A stretch of 64,000 bases of DNA from Rhodoplanes sp. Z2-YC6860 (GTDB lineage Bacteria; Pseudomonadota; Alphaproteobacteria; Rhizobiales; Xanthobacteraceae), in NCBI RefSeq assembly GCF_001579845.1, contig NZ_CP007440.1:5230029-5294028 (forward strand). Direction: 5' to 3'. This document shows positions 35,820 to 43,890 of the stretch, in pieces. How positions within the stretch are numbered: position 1 is the stretch's first letter; each line of letters begins with the position of its first letter. The notes under the pieces were generated by a model. That model did no database searches. It had not been told where the DNA came from and saw nothing but the letters and a program-made list of their open reading frames with translations. A program made the translations under genes and the position numbers.

Positions 35820-38189
35820 ATGGAACGAAAGCCTCGGGCCGAAGGTGGCCCCTATATCGGCCGGCCGATGCCGCGCTTCGAAGACCTGCGTCTGGTGCGC
35901 GGCGCGGGCAAATATTCCGATGACATTTCGATGACCGGTCAGGCCTATGCGGCCTTCGTGCGCACGCCCCACGCGCATGCGGTTGTGAAGCGGGTCGATG
36001 TTGCCGCGGCGCAAAAGATGCCGGGCGTGATCGCGGTGCTGACCGGCGCGGACTATATCGCCGATGGGCTCAAGGGCGCCTTGCAGCGCGCCAATCCGGC
36101 CGGCGCGATCGACATCAAGGTGCGCGCCTTTGACCCGGCGAAGCGGCCGGTGCTGGAGGAAGAACAGTATCCGCTGGTCGCCGATCGCGTGCGCTATCCG
36201 GGCGAAGCGGTCGCGATGGTGATCGCCGAGACACGGCTTGCGGCGCGCGATGCGGCCGAAGCCGTCCAGGTGGAATACGAAGTCCTGCCGGCCGCAACCG
36301 ATGTGCGCAAGGCGCAACGCTCGGAACCGATCTGGCCGGACGCCTGCCCCGACAATGTGGCACTCGACGAGACGTTCGGCGACGTCGATGCGGTGCGCGC
36401 CGCGTTCGACGCAGCCGACCTCGTGGTCGAGCAGACCTTCGTCAACCAGCGCATCGCCAACTGCCAGATGGAGCCGCGCTCCGGCGTCGGCTCGTACGAT
36501 GCAGTGACCGATTCCTACACGCTGATCTCCGGCAACCAGGGCGTCCATGCGCCGCGCATGGTGCTCGCCGAAAGCTGGGGCCTGCCGCTCGACAAAATTC
36601 GTTTCATCTGTCCGGATGTCGGCGGCGGCTTCGGACTGCGCAACAATCTCTACCCTGAGCAGACCTCGATCCTGTGGGCCGCGAAGCGCGTCGGCCGGCC
36701 GGTGAAATGGACCAACGACCGCTCGGAATCGTTCCTCACCGATTATGCGGGCCGCGATCTGGTGACGACCGCGAGCCTCGCCTTCACCAAGGACGGCCGC
36801 ATCACCGCCTACCGGGTCGATCACATCGGCACCTGCGGCGGGCAGACCGTGACCTACGTGCCGCTATCGAACGCCTACCGCGTTGCGACCACGGTCTACG
36901 ACATCCCGCTGATGCACATGCGCTGCCGCTCGATGATGACCAACACGGTGCCGACCGCGCCGTTTCGCGGCGCCGGCAGGCCCGAGGCGACCTTGGTGCT
37001 GGAACGGCTGATCGACATGGCGGCCGAGCGGCTCGGCATGGACCGGCTTCGCATCCGGCAGGTGAATGTCATCCCGAAAAAGAAGCTGCCGTATCGCACC
37101 GCGAGCGGCTTGCTCTACGACAGCGGCGACTTCGCCAACAACATGAAGCGGATGATCGAGGTCTCCGACTGGAAGGGCTTTACCGCGCGCAAGCGGGAGT
37201 CGAAGAAGCGCGGCAAGCTCCGCGGCATCGGCATCTCGAACTACCTCGAGACCCCGGTCGGCATTCCGCACGAACGCGTCGAGGTCACGGTGCTGCCCAC
37301 CGGCAAGGTCCAGCTCGCGGTCGGCACGCAATCGACCGGCCAGGGCCACGAGACGAGCTTCGCGCAGGTGATGGCCGATCTGCTCGGTGTGCGTCCCGAG
37401 GACATTCTTTTCGTCTGCGGCGATACTTCGAAGATTCCCTCGGGCAGCGGCACGCATTCGGATCGCTCGATGCGGCTCGGCGGCACGCTGATGTTCCAGG
37501 CAAGCGAGGACGTGGTGGCGCAGGCCAAGGCCGCGTCGGCAGCAATTCTCGGCGTGCCGGAGAGCGACGTGTCCTTCAGTGACGGTCTGTTTGCCGCCCC
37601 GAACAGCAACCGGCGCCTGACGATCTTCGACGTCGCGCAGGCCGTGAGCGAGAACTCGAGCCTCAACGGCGGCAAGCCGCTGGAGTCGAAGAAAACCTTC
37701 ACCGGCCGCATCCCGGCCTACCCGACCGGCTGCGCGATCTGCGAGGTCGAGATCGACCCGGATACGGGAGCAGTGAACATCCCGCGCTACGGCTCGATCG
37801 ACGACGCGGGCCAGGCGATCAATCCGCTCATCCTGCACGGTCAGGTGCATGGCGGCATCGTGCAGGGCGTCGGCCAGGCGCTGGTCGAGAATGTGCAATA
37901 TGACGAGCAGGGCCAGGTGCTAACCGGAAGCTTCATGGACTACGGCGTCCCACGCGCGCACATGGTTCCCTCCTTCGACATCGCGTTGACCGAGGACCCG
38001 ACCAAGGGCAATCCGCTGCGCGTCAAAGGCGGCGGCGAAGCCGGCATCACGCCGGCGCTCGCGGTGGTGATGAACGCGATCATGGATGCGCTGAAGGAAC
38101 TCGGCGTCGAGCACATCGACATGCCGGCGACGCCCGCGCGCATCTGGGGCGCAATCCAAGAAGGCAGAGCTGCACGAAGGCCTGCTTGA
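35820..38189 (+). CDS. Molybdenum hydroxylase large subunit (xanthine dehydrogenase / CoxL-like form II), second lone subunit
   Basis: 789 residues from ATG 35820; the frame is open back to 32964 but only this part is protein-like. It starts GGPYIGRPMPRFEDLRLVRGAGKYSDDI, the alpha/beta hammerhead domain. The active-site loop is APFRGAGR (380-387, form II), the glycine-rich loop is CPDVGGGFGLRN, and catalytic Glu740 is in KGGGEAGITPAL. It parallels the protein at 10314 end to end (shared PRFxxGTGxxx-like and GSFMDYGVPRA segments). FeS and FAD partner genes are absent. Divergent from UbiD and 70 bases before a Rieske oxygenase gene. Confidence 0.9.
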   Translation: MERKPRAEGGPYIGRPMPRFEDLRLVRGAGKYSDDISMTGQAYAAFVRTPHAHAVVKRVDVAAAQKMPGVIAVLTGADYIADGLKGALQRANPAGAIDIKVRAFDPAKRPVLEEEQYPLVADRVRYPGEAVAMVIAETRLAARDAAEAVQVEYEVLPAATDVRKAQRSEPIWPDACPDNVALDETFGDVDAVRAAFDAADLVVEQTFVNQRIANCQMEPRSGVGSYDAVTDSYTLISGNQGVHAPRMVLAESWGLPLDKIRFICPDVGGGFGLRNNLYPEQTSILWAAKRVGRPVKWTNDRSESFLTDYAGRDLVTTASLAFTKDGRITAYRVDHIGTCGGQTVTYVPLSNAYRVATTVYDIPLMHMRCRSMMTNTVPTAPFRGAGRPEATLVLERLIDMAAERLGMDRLRIRQVNVIPKKKLPYRTASGLLYDSGDFANNMKRMIEVSDWKGFTARKRESKKRGKLRGIGISNYLETPVGIPHERVEVTVLPTGKVQLAVGTQSTGQGHETSFAQVMADLLGVRPEDILFVCGDTSKIPSGSGTHSDRSMRLGGTLMFQASEDVVAQAKAASAAILGVPESDVSFSDGLFAAPNSNRRLTIFDVAQAVSENSSLNGGKPLESKKTFTGRIPAYPTGCAICEVEIDPDTGAVNIPRYGSIDDAGQAINPLILHGQVHGGIVQGVGQALVENVQYDEQGQVLTGSFMDYGVPRAHMVPSFDIALTEDPTKGNPLRVKGGGEAGITPALAVVMNAIMDALKELGVEHIDMPATPARIWGAIQEGRAARRPA

Positions 38190-38259
38190 CCCAGGCCGAA
38201 GCTCGGTTCGATAATTCCTCCGCCAATCGCTGCTTGCACGCAAAGGCGGAGGACGCGCG

Positions 38260-39360
38260 ATGAACATCCAGCTCGGTCACGAGGCGCTGGTCCATAGCAA
38301 GAAGCAGCTCGCCAGCGGCACCTATCTGCACAACGCCTGGTACGTCGCCGCCTGGTCGCAGGACATCGCGCCTGGAAAATTGCTCGGCATCACCATCCTC
38401 AAGGAGCCGGTGGTCATCTATCGCATGGCGGATGGAAAGCTTGCCGCGCTCGAAGATCGTTGCGCGCATCGCTTCGCCCCGCTCAGCATGGGAGCGATTG
38501 TCGGCGGCGACAAAATCCAGTGCCCCTACCATGGGCTCGAATACGATACGTCGGGAATGTGCACGCTCAATCCGCACGGCAACAAGCACATTCCGCCGCG
38601 TGCGCGTGTGCGCAGCTATCCGGTGACGGAGAAGCACAAGGCGATCTGGATCTGGATGGGCGACAAGCCCGCCGACCATTCCAAAATCCCCGACTTCGGC
38701 GTGATGGACAACCAGCCGGAGCTTCACACCACCAAGCTCGACAAGATCATGGTGAAAGCCAACTACGAGCTGGTGATCGACAACCTCCTCGACCTCTCGC
38801 ACACCTCGTATCTGCATGCCGGCATCCTCGGCAATCAGGACACCGTCGAATCCGAGATCAATGTCGACCAGGACGGCGAGGACATCGTCGTCTCGCGCTA
38901 CGCCCGTGCCGGCGAGCCACCGGGTATGAACAAGCTGATGTGGCCGGACGTACCCTCGAAGGTGGACAAGTTCACCCGCATCCGCTGGATGGCGCCTTCG
39001 ACCCTGCGTCTGGTCACCGGCGTCTGCCGCCCCGGCGAGACGCCGGAACAGGGTTCCGGCTATCACGCCATCCACCTGCTCACGCCGGAGAACGACGGGA
39101 GCACCCACTACTGGTTCACGGCGGTGCGGTTCGGGGTGTTCTCCAAGGGCGACGAACTCAACCGGCAGATCCAGGAGAAGGTCGCGGCGACGCGCCGTTT
39201 CGCCTTCGAGGAGCAGGACGCCCCGGTGATCGAGGCCCAGCAGCGCATCATCGATAATTCGCAGACGGCGGTGGACCCGCTGATCCTGGCTATCGACGTG
39301 GGCCCGGTGCGCTACAAGCAGGTGCTGAAACGGCTAATTGCAGCGGAACAAGCGCCTTAA
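38260..39360 (+). CDS. Rieske [2Fe-2S] oxygenase, VanA-like (aromatic O-demethylase/monooxygenase type)
   Basis: 366 residues; GGCGGAGGA precedes the ATG at 38260. Rieske ligands Cys68-His70 (RCAHRFAP) and Cys88-His91 (CPYHGLEYD). The mononuclear iron site has His181 and His186 in NLLDLSHTSYLHAG. The start LHNAWYVAAWSQDIAPGKLLGI is the usual start of the vanillate O-demethylase/phthalate oxygenase-type single-component alpha subunits. The needed reductase is not next to it; the reductase at 25105 or another elsewhere could serve. Same strand as and 70 bases after the molybdenum hydroxylase gene. Confidence 0.92.
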   Translation: MNIQLGHEALVHSKKQLASGTYLHNAWYVAAWSQDIAPGKLLGITILKEPVVIYRMADGKLAALEDRCAHRFAPLSMGAIVGGDKIQCPYHGLEYDTSGMCTLNPHGNKHIPPRARVRSYPVTEKHKAIWIWMGDKPADHSKIPDFGVMDNQPELHTTKLDKIMVKANYELVIDNLLDLSHTSYLHAGILGNQDTVESEINVDQDGEDIVVSRYARAGEPPGMNKLMWPDVPSKVDKFTRIRWMAPSTLRLVTGVCRPGETPEQGSGYHAIHLLTPENDGSTHYWFTAVRFGVFSKGDELNRQIQEKVAATRRFAFEEQDAPVIEAQQRIIDNSQTAVDPLILAIDVGPVRYKQVLKRLIAAEQAP

Positions 39361-39454
39361 AACGAACCAAAAGCCGTCAAAAAACGTTGAAAAGCCAGCG
39401 GCCGCACTGGAATGCCGCCGAATAAACCATTAGTTTCCCGGTTTCTTCAACGCC

Positions 39455-40777
39455 ATGCAGGATCGAAACGTGGACGCCCCAACGGCCGGACACCCCAAAG
39501 CCCTTTCCCTCGGCGCGCTCGTGACCGAAGGAAAGACCAAGAAAATATTCCGCATCAACGGCTCGGACCTCGTCGCGGTTGTCGCCAAAGACGACATCAC
39601 CGCGGGCGACGGCGCCAAGCACGACGTCATTCCCGACAAGGGACGGCTCGCCACGGCGACGACCTGCAACGTGTTCCGCCTGCTCAAAGCCTGCGGCATT
39701 GCGGTGGCGTTCGAGGAGCAGAACAGCGCGACCTCGTTCATCGCCCCGCCCTGCACCATGCTGCCCTACGAGGTGGTGGTGCGCCGCGAGGCCCACGGCT
39801 CGGCGCTCAAGCGCAGCCCGCATTTCAGCAAGGGACAGCTGTTCCCGAAGCTGCTCGTCGAGTTCTACCTCAAAACCAAGGACAAGGACTGGAAGGGCAA
39901 GAAGCTGGTCGCCGACGACCCGTTCATGGAGTACGAGGACGGCGCCGCGCAGATCAAGCTGTTCAATCCGGCGAAGCCCATTCTCGGCTCCGAGCCGTTC
40001 CTGGTGCTCGACACCGCGGACGTGTTCAGCCAGCCGAACGAATACAAGTTCTTCCCGCAGATGCGGGCCATCGCGCGCCAGGCCTTCCTGGTGCTGGAGC
40101 GCGCCTGGGCGCTCGAAGGCGGCCGCCTCGTCGACTACAAGGTCGAGTTCGGCTTCGACGCCAAGGGCAATCTCCTGCTCGCCGACGTGATCGACAACGA
40201 TTCGTGGCGGGTGATCGAGAACGGCGCCTACATCGACAAGCAGGTCTATCGTGACGGCGGCGCGCTCGACACGGTCGCGGCCAAGTACAAGCAGGTCGCC
40301 GACACCACCGGCCACTTCCGCGTACCGGCCCAGCGCATCATCCTGTGGCGCGGCTCCGAGACCGACAAGACGGAGGCCTTTGCCGACGCGCTCGGCCCGC
40401 TGAAGGACATGATGACCATCGTGACCTGCTCCATCCACAAGGAGCCGATCGCGGGCTCGAACATTCTCAACCGCCTGATCCAGGAGGTCCCCGACACCGT
40501 GGTGATCGCCAACATCGGGCGGTCGAACGGCGCGGGCCCCGTGCTGTCGGCGATGTCGACCGTGCCGGTGATCACGGTGCCGGCCAGCGCCAAGGACTTC
40601 CCCGAGGACGTCTGGTCGTCGCTCCGCGCGCCGAGCAAGGTCCCGGTGATGACCGTGATGGAGCCGGCCAACGCGGTGCTCGCGACTTTACAGATTCTCT
40701 CTGCCCGCAACCCGCGGATTTATGCGCACCTGCGCACCGAGATCGAGAGCCGCACGGTCAACGTCCTGACCCTCTGA
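39455..40777 (+). CDS. Bifunctional SAICAR synthetase / class II AIR carboxylase (PurC-PurE fusion, animal PAICS-like)
   Basis: 440 residues. Residues about 20-285 are SAICAR synthetase (PurC): LVTEGKTKKIFRI, ATTCNVFRLLKACGIAVAF, VVRREAHGSALKR, and LLADVIDNDSWRV. Residues about 293-440 are an AIR carboxylase (PurE): ILWRGSETD, SIHKEP, IGRSNGAGPVLSA, and DVWSSLRAPSKVPVMTVMEP. The GRSNGxGP, SSLR and PANA segments match animal PAICS and class II PurE from Treponema, not class I PurE. Class II enzymes carboxylate AIR with CO2 directly, without PurK. GTG 39470 has a better-placed SD (AGGA) than ATG 39455. A terminator follows at 40801. Confidence 0.88.
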   Translation: MQDRNVDAPTAGHPKALSLGALVTEGKTKKIFRINGSDLVAVVAKDDITAGDGAKHDVIPDKGRLATATTCNVFRLLKACGIAVAFEEQNSATSFIAPPCTMLPYEVVVRREAHGSALKRSPHFSKGQLFPKLLVEFYLKTKDKDWKGKKLVADDPFMEYEDGAAQIKLFNPAKPILGSEPFLVLDTADVFSQPNEYKFFPQMRAIARQAFLVLERAWALEGGRLVDYKVEFGFDAKGNLLLADVIDNDSWRVIENGAYIDKQVYRDGGALDTVAAKYKQVADTTGHFRVPAQRIILWRGSETDKTEAFADALGPLKDMMTIVTCSIHKEPIAGSNILNRLIQEVPDTVVIANIGRSNGAGPVLSAMSTVPVITVPASAKDFPEDVWSSLRAPSKVPVMTVMEPANAVLATLQILSARNPRIYAHLRTEIESRTVNVLTL

Positions 40778-40800
40778 TCCGGCAGCGGGTTCCGTCTGCC

Positions 40801-40838
40801 CAAATCCCCGCCCCTTCATGGCGGGGATTTGCATTTTT
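40801..40838 (+). terminator. Terminator of the PurC-PurE fusion gene
   Basis: A perfect 12-base stem CAAATCCCCGCC / GGCGGGGATTTG with a 7-base loop (40801-40831), followed by CATTTTT, starting 23 bases after the stop. Confidence 0.85.
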
Positions 40839-40933
40839 ATGGCAGCATCGTGGAACTATGGAACCGGGTGCGGCGTTACAGGTCCGGAATTCTCACACTG
40901 CAATAGCCCGCTGACATGGTCAGGGAGGACCGA

Positions 40934-41176
40934 ATGTCTTTCCGGAATGCGCTCCTCGCTTGCGTCTGTCTTGCCGCCTTCGTGCCGGCCGTTTCGGCCT
41001 CGGCCGAGGAAGGCCTCAAGGTGAAGGCGTCCGACAAGGCCGCCTGCATGCCCGATGCGATCAGGCTCTGCCGCGACGCGATCCCCAACGTCCGCAACGT
41101 GCTGACCTGCTTCAGCCAGAAGCGCGAAAAGATCAGCGCCCGCTGCAACACGGTGCTCGCAAGCTACGGGCTCTAA
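40934..41176 (+). CDS. Small secreted cysteine-rich protein
   Basis: 80 residues from ATG 40934 with GGGAGG upstream; the frame opens 18 bases earlier without a better start. Signal peptide: MSFRNALLACVCLAAFVPAVSASA. The mature 55 residues carry four cysteines in a pattern CMPDAIRLC...VLTCFSQKREKISARC, which resembles the cysteine-rich (Golgi FGFR-binding/GLG1-like) repeat of many small rhizobial secreted proteins. Function unknown. The four cysteines would form two disulfides in the periplasm. Confidence 0.75.
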   Translation: MSFRNALLACVCLAAFVPAVSASAEEGLKVKASDKAACMPDAIRLCRDAIPNVRNVLTCFSQKREKISARCNTVLASYGL

Positions 41177-41218
41177 GCCAACTCAGCCAAAGGACGGTGT
41201 CTGTTGAGCACCAGAGTC

Positions 41219-41836
41219 TCAGGTGGGACGCTTGCGCACTGCCACCTGATGGCTCTTGTCGATGACTTCGGCCTCGGGATGCCACGCAAGGAAGATGTCC
41301 ACCGCAGGAGCGACGCGTTCCGCGTCGGGGTTGTTCGGCATCCAGGTGTAGTCATCCATCAACATCACGCCGCCATCGCGGAGCAGGCGCCAGGCACCAA
41401 GACAATCGATCATGACGTCATCGCGACGATGACTGCCGTCGACATAAATGAAATCGAAGACCGCCTTTTCCTCGCGCAGAATGCCAAGTGACTTGATCGA
41501 GGTGCCGGCGAGCTTTCGAACGCGCGCGCCGTAGCCGGCAAGGTTGCGGTCGAAGCGCTCGGTCCAGTCCCCGCTGAAGAGATCGACGCAGGTGATATGC
41601 GCTCCGGCGAAGAACTCGAGCCAGAATACGGCAGACCGCCCCTCGTGAGAACCGATCTCGAGCACCCGGCTGGTCGTATCGCGGATGTCCTCAAACAGCA
41701 TCCTCCAGGAAATCGTGCGGGCACCCACCCAGTCGTGCCGAAAGTCCTTGCCCGCAAAGACGTCAGCGTCTCTGGCCTGCGCCAGCGCGACAACCCTCGC
41801 ACGAAGCTGCATCATTCGGTCAAAAGAATCGGCCAT
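41219..41836 (-). CDS. Class I SAM-dependent methyltransferase
   Basis: 205 residues. Methyltransferase domain (Methyltransf_24-like) with SAM motif I VLEIGSHEGRSAVFWLEFF, the acidic end of beta-2 ITCVDLFSGDW, FDFIYVDGSHRRDDVMID (motif III) and LLRDGGVMLMDDY. The pattern VDGSHxxxxVxxDxxxxxxxLxxGGxxxxDDY is typical of cephalosporin hydroxylase/O-methyltransferase-like members. Target unknown. It is preceded by a P460-like gene (divergence of function is likely; same strand, 61 bases). Confidence 0.85.
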   Translation of the reverse strand: MADSFDRMMQLRARVVALAQARDADVFAGKDFRHDWVGARTISWRMLFEDIRDTTSRVLEIGSHEGRSAVFWLEFFAGAHITCVDLFSGDWTERFDRNLAGYGARVRKLAGTSIKSLGILREEKAVFDFIYVDGSHRRDDVMIDCLGAWRLLRDGGVMLMDDYTWMPNNPDAERVAPAVDIFLAWHPEAEVIDKSHQVAVRKRPT

Positions 41837-41897
41837 AGGAAACTCGGATTTTATCGACGTCTACGCAGCACCGCAGACGATCGAGTGAGCGATCCAT

Positions 41898-42449
41898 TCA
41901 CCTCCTCGGATAGGCCGTGAAAATGTAGTCCTTGGTTGCCACCTTCGAATGGCATTCGAAGCCGCACTTGTGGCCCTCGACGCTGGGCTTGAGCGTATCG
42001 GTGGCGGCGTCGTTCTCGAACTGGGCGTAGGCCCATCCCTTCGTATCCGGGAAGCGTTTGGTGTTCTTCTCGATGAACGAGAGCGATTTCAGCGTGTCCG
42101 GCACGTTCACGAAATAAGGGGATTCCTCGCTCTTCTTGAACATCCATTCGATCTTGGCGATCTTGGCGCCGTCAGGGAAACCCTTGCCGTTGCCGGGAAC
42201 GCCGCTCCGGTAGGCCTTGATCATCGCGGGATTGGCGAGAATGGCCTTGAGACCATGCTCGGTCTGGCTGACCGCGACGGTTTCCCAGTGTTCGTAGCCC
42301 TTGAACTCGGAGAACGAGAGCCCGTTCGGCACTTTCAAACCGCTTCTGTTTTGCGCGGCAAGAGCCAGTCCGCCCGCAACAACCAGCGGCACCAAGCTCA
42401 TGGCCACCGCCCAGGTGAATTTCGTTTTCAATCCATTGATACTCGACAT
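41898..42449 (-). CDS. Cytochrome P460-family protein with CX3CH heme motif
   Basis: 183 residues with a membrane/signal segment (FTWAVAMSLVPLVVAGGLALA). The body GLSFSEFKGYEHWETVAVSQTEH and FPDTKGWAYAQFE are typical of P460 family proteins. The C-terminus has KCGFECHSKVATKDYIFTAY, the heme-attachment region; here three residues separate the cysteines (C-G-F-E-C-H) instead of the two of the standard CXXCH. P460 proteins act on hydroxylamine or small N compounds, or have peroxidase-like roles; which applies is unknown. Just upstream is the remnant of an outer-membrane barrel gene. Confidence 0.78.
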   Translation of the reverse strand: MSSINGLKTKFTWAVAMSLVPLVVAGGLALAAQNRSGLKVPNGLSFSEFKGYEHWETVAVSQTEHGLKAILANPAMIKAYRSGVPGNGKGFPDGAKIAKIEWMFKKSEESPYFVNVPDTLKSLSFIEKNTKRFPDTKGWAYAQFENDAATDTLKPSVEGHKCGFECHSKVATKDYIFTAYPRR

Positions 42450-42619
42450 GATCCAGACTCCATGTCAGAGGCCGAGCGCCTTACCGGCCTCGTTTCAATA
42501 ATTTTGCACCGGCAAGCTAATCAGCAAATCGGAGCAAGCGAAATAGGTGGACAGTCCATTTCGCTCGCGATTTGGGCTCTCCTGGATTTCTCCAGGATTC
42601 ACGCGATCCGGCGCAACCA

Positions 42620-42953
42620 TCAGAACGAGACGCGCACGCCGCCCTTGCCGCTGATCACAGTCCGACAGCCAGAGACATTCGCCCGAAGCGAAAACCGCGA
42701 CATTGGCGTTGCGAAACTCCATGCCGAGTCTGCCGAAGCCGCCGAAGGTGTCGTCTTTTCCGGGCACCGCGAACGGGATCATTTGACCGAGCAGCGCCGC
42801 GTTGACGGTATTGCTGCCGACGCGTTGCATGCCGAGCGCACCCGCGGCCGGCGGAAGGACCGCTTCCGGGAATTCCGGCAACGCGCTGCGCGCTTCGTCA
42901 GGAAACGAGCGATCCGGCTCGCGGAATACGATCACGCGGACCGAACGCGACAA
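42620..42953 (-). pseudogene. Decayed outer-membrane autotransporter-like beta-barrel C-terminus
   Basis: The minus-strand frame reads VGSNTVNAALLG, TVP-like FAVPGKDDTFGGFGRLGMEF and RNANVAVFASGE, the pattern of the last strands of an autotransporter barrel. It then loses the frame near 42650. A +1 shift restores VISGKGGVRVSF followed at once by a stop at 42620-42622, a typical barrel ending with terminal Phe. Thus the family's C-terminus is present but in two frames, with no passenger domain upstream. This fills most of the 562-base gap between the P460-like and SRPBCC genes; the remainder shows nothing recognisable. Confidence 0.5.
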
Positions 42954-43011
42954 CGTCGGCTGTTATTGCGGTGACGACAGCGCGCAAAAATGCACGAGCA
43001 CGGCCAGGGAC

Positions 43012-43503
43012 TTACGACCTCCCCGCACGCGCGCCCACGGCAAGAAGCTCGTCCAGCTGCGCGAACGTCTCGCCCGTCCCGCTCGTGCTGCCGGAGGCGA
43101 TGGCTTCGTCGAGTGCTTCCTTCGAGGCATAAAGGTCGTGCATGACCACCAGCGTCTTGCCGCCTCTTTCCTCGAACGTCACCGTGGTGATGGCGCCGCC
43201 CTCACCGTTCTCCTCGTTCGTCCACGACAGGCGGGAGTGCGGCGTGAATTCGAGGTAATGGCCGAAGAACGCCATGGGCTCCTTCGTGACCGGGTGGCTG
43301 AACACGAAACGGACCTCGCCACCCTTGCGAGGATCGATCTCGCAGGAAATGAACGACACACCGAACGACTTCGGCGCCCACCACCGCATCAGCAGCTCAG
43401 GCGTGGTCCACGCCTCGAACACGATGCGCGCCGGGCCGTTGAAGGTTCGCGTGACGACCAGCTCTCGATCGGACTTCCGCTCCACTGTCGTTTCGTCCGT
43501 CAT
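43012..43503 (-). CDS. SRPBCC/AHSA1-domain protein
   Basis: 163 residues. The fold start LVVTRTFNGPARIVFEAWTTPELLMRWWAPKSFG and SFISCEIDPRKGGEVRFVF are the AHSA1/START-like signature; FGHYLEFTPHSRLSWTNEE, TTVTFEERGGKTLVVMHDLYAS and GTGETFAQLDELL complete it. The fold binds hydrophobic ligands. It lies 9 bases after an ArsR regulator gene on the same strand, the very common ArsR-SRPBCC pair, so the regulator probably controls it and may sense the same ligand class. Confidence 0.9.
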   Translation of the reverse strand: MTDETTVERKSDRELVVTRTFNGPARIVFEAWTTPELLMRWWAPKSFGVSFISCEIDPRKGGEVRFVFSHPVTKEPMAFFGHYLEFTPHSRLSWTNEENGEGGAITTVTFEERGGKTLVVMHDLYASKEALDEAIASGSTSGTGETFAQLDELLAVGARAGRS

Positions 43504-43512
43504 GCGTTACGC

Positions 43513-43878
43513 TCACTTTCTTTCCTTGCGCGCATCGGCTTGCTCTTTGCGATTCAGCTCCTCGACAACCTGATCCAGCGCATCGAAGCGTTCGGCCCAA
43601 AGCTGGCGGTACCGCTCGATCCATGCCGCCTCTTCCTCCAGCCGGCGCCGGCCGAGCTTGCAGGTCCGCACGCGCCCGACCTTCTTCGTGGTGACGAATC
43701 CGGCCTGCTCCAGGACGCTGACGTGCTTTTTCATGCCCGTCAGCGTCATGTGGAACTTGTCGGCAAGGTCCGTGATCGAAGCGTCCGCACGCCCGAGCTG
43801 CTCCAGAACGCCGCGCCGGGTGGCATCCGAAAGCGCGGCGAACGAGGCATCCAAGTGGGCTCGACTATACTGAACCAT
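43513..43878 (-). CDS. ArsR-family transcriptional regulator (paired with SRPBCC gene)
   Basis: 121 residues from ATG 43878. A winged helix with LDASFAALSDATRRGVLEQLGR, SITDLADKFHMTLTGMKKHVSVLEQAGFV (recognition helix) and TKKVGRVRTCKLGRRRLEEEAAW (wing). The cysteine set of metal-sensing ArsR proteins is absent. A 9-6-9 inverted repeat spans its start codon, so binding there would block its own transcription or translation. The frame remains open to 44019 but nothing upstream is protein-like. Confidence 0.92.
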   Translation of the reverse strand: MVQYSRAHLDASFAALSDATRRGVLEQLGRADASITDLADKFHMTLTGMKKHVSVLEQAGFVTTKKVGRVRTCKLGRRRLEEEAAWIERYRQLWAERFDALDQVVEELNRKEQADARKERK

Positions 43879-43890
43879 ATAGTTCAGTAT
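43867..43890 (-). promoter_or_regulatory. Inverted repeat over the ArsR start codon, probable autoregulatory operator
   Basis: ATACTGAAC-CATATA-GTTCAGTAT: perfect 9-base arms, 6-base spacer. The ATG of the ArsR gene (43876-43878) lies at the arm-spacer edge, so the promoter must be at or just upstream of the site and the mRNA leader must be very short. Confidence 0.6.

Noticed and set aside
42953-43011. A functional small gene in the residue of the P460-SRPBCC gap
   Set aside because: Only the barrel remnant is recognisable; no start with ribosome site and no conserved pattern.
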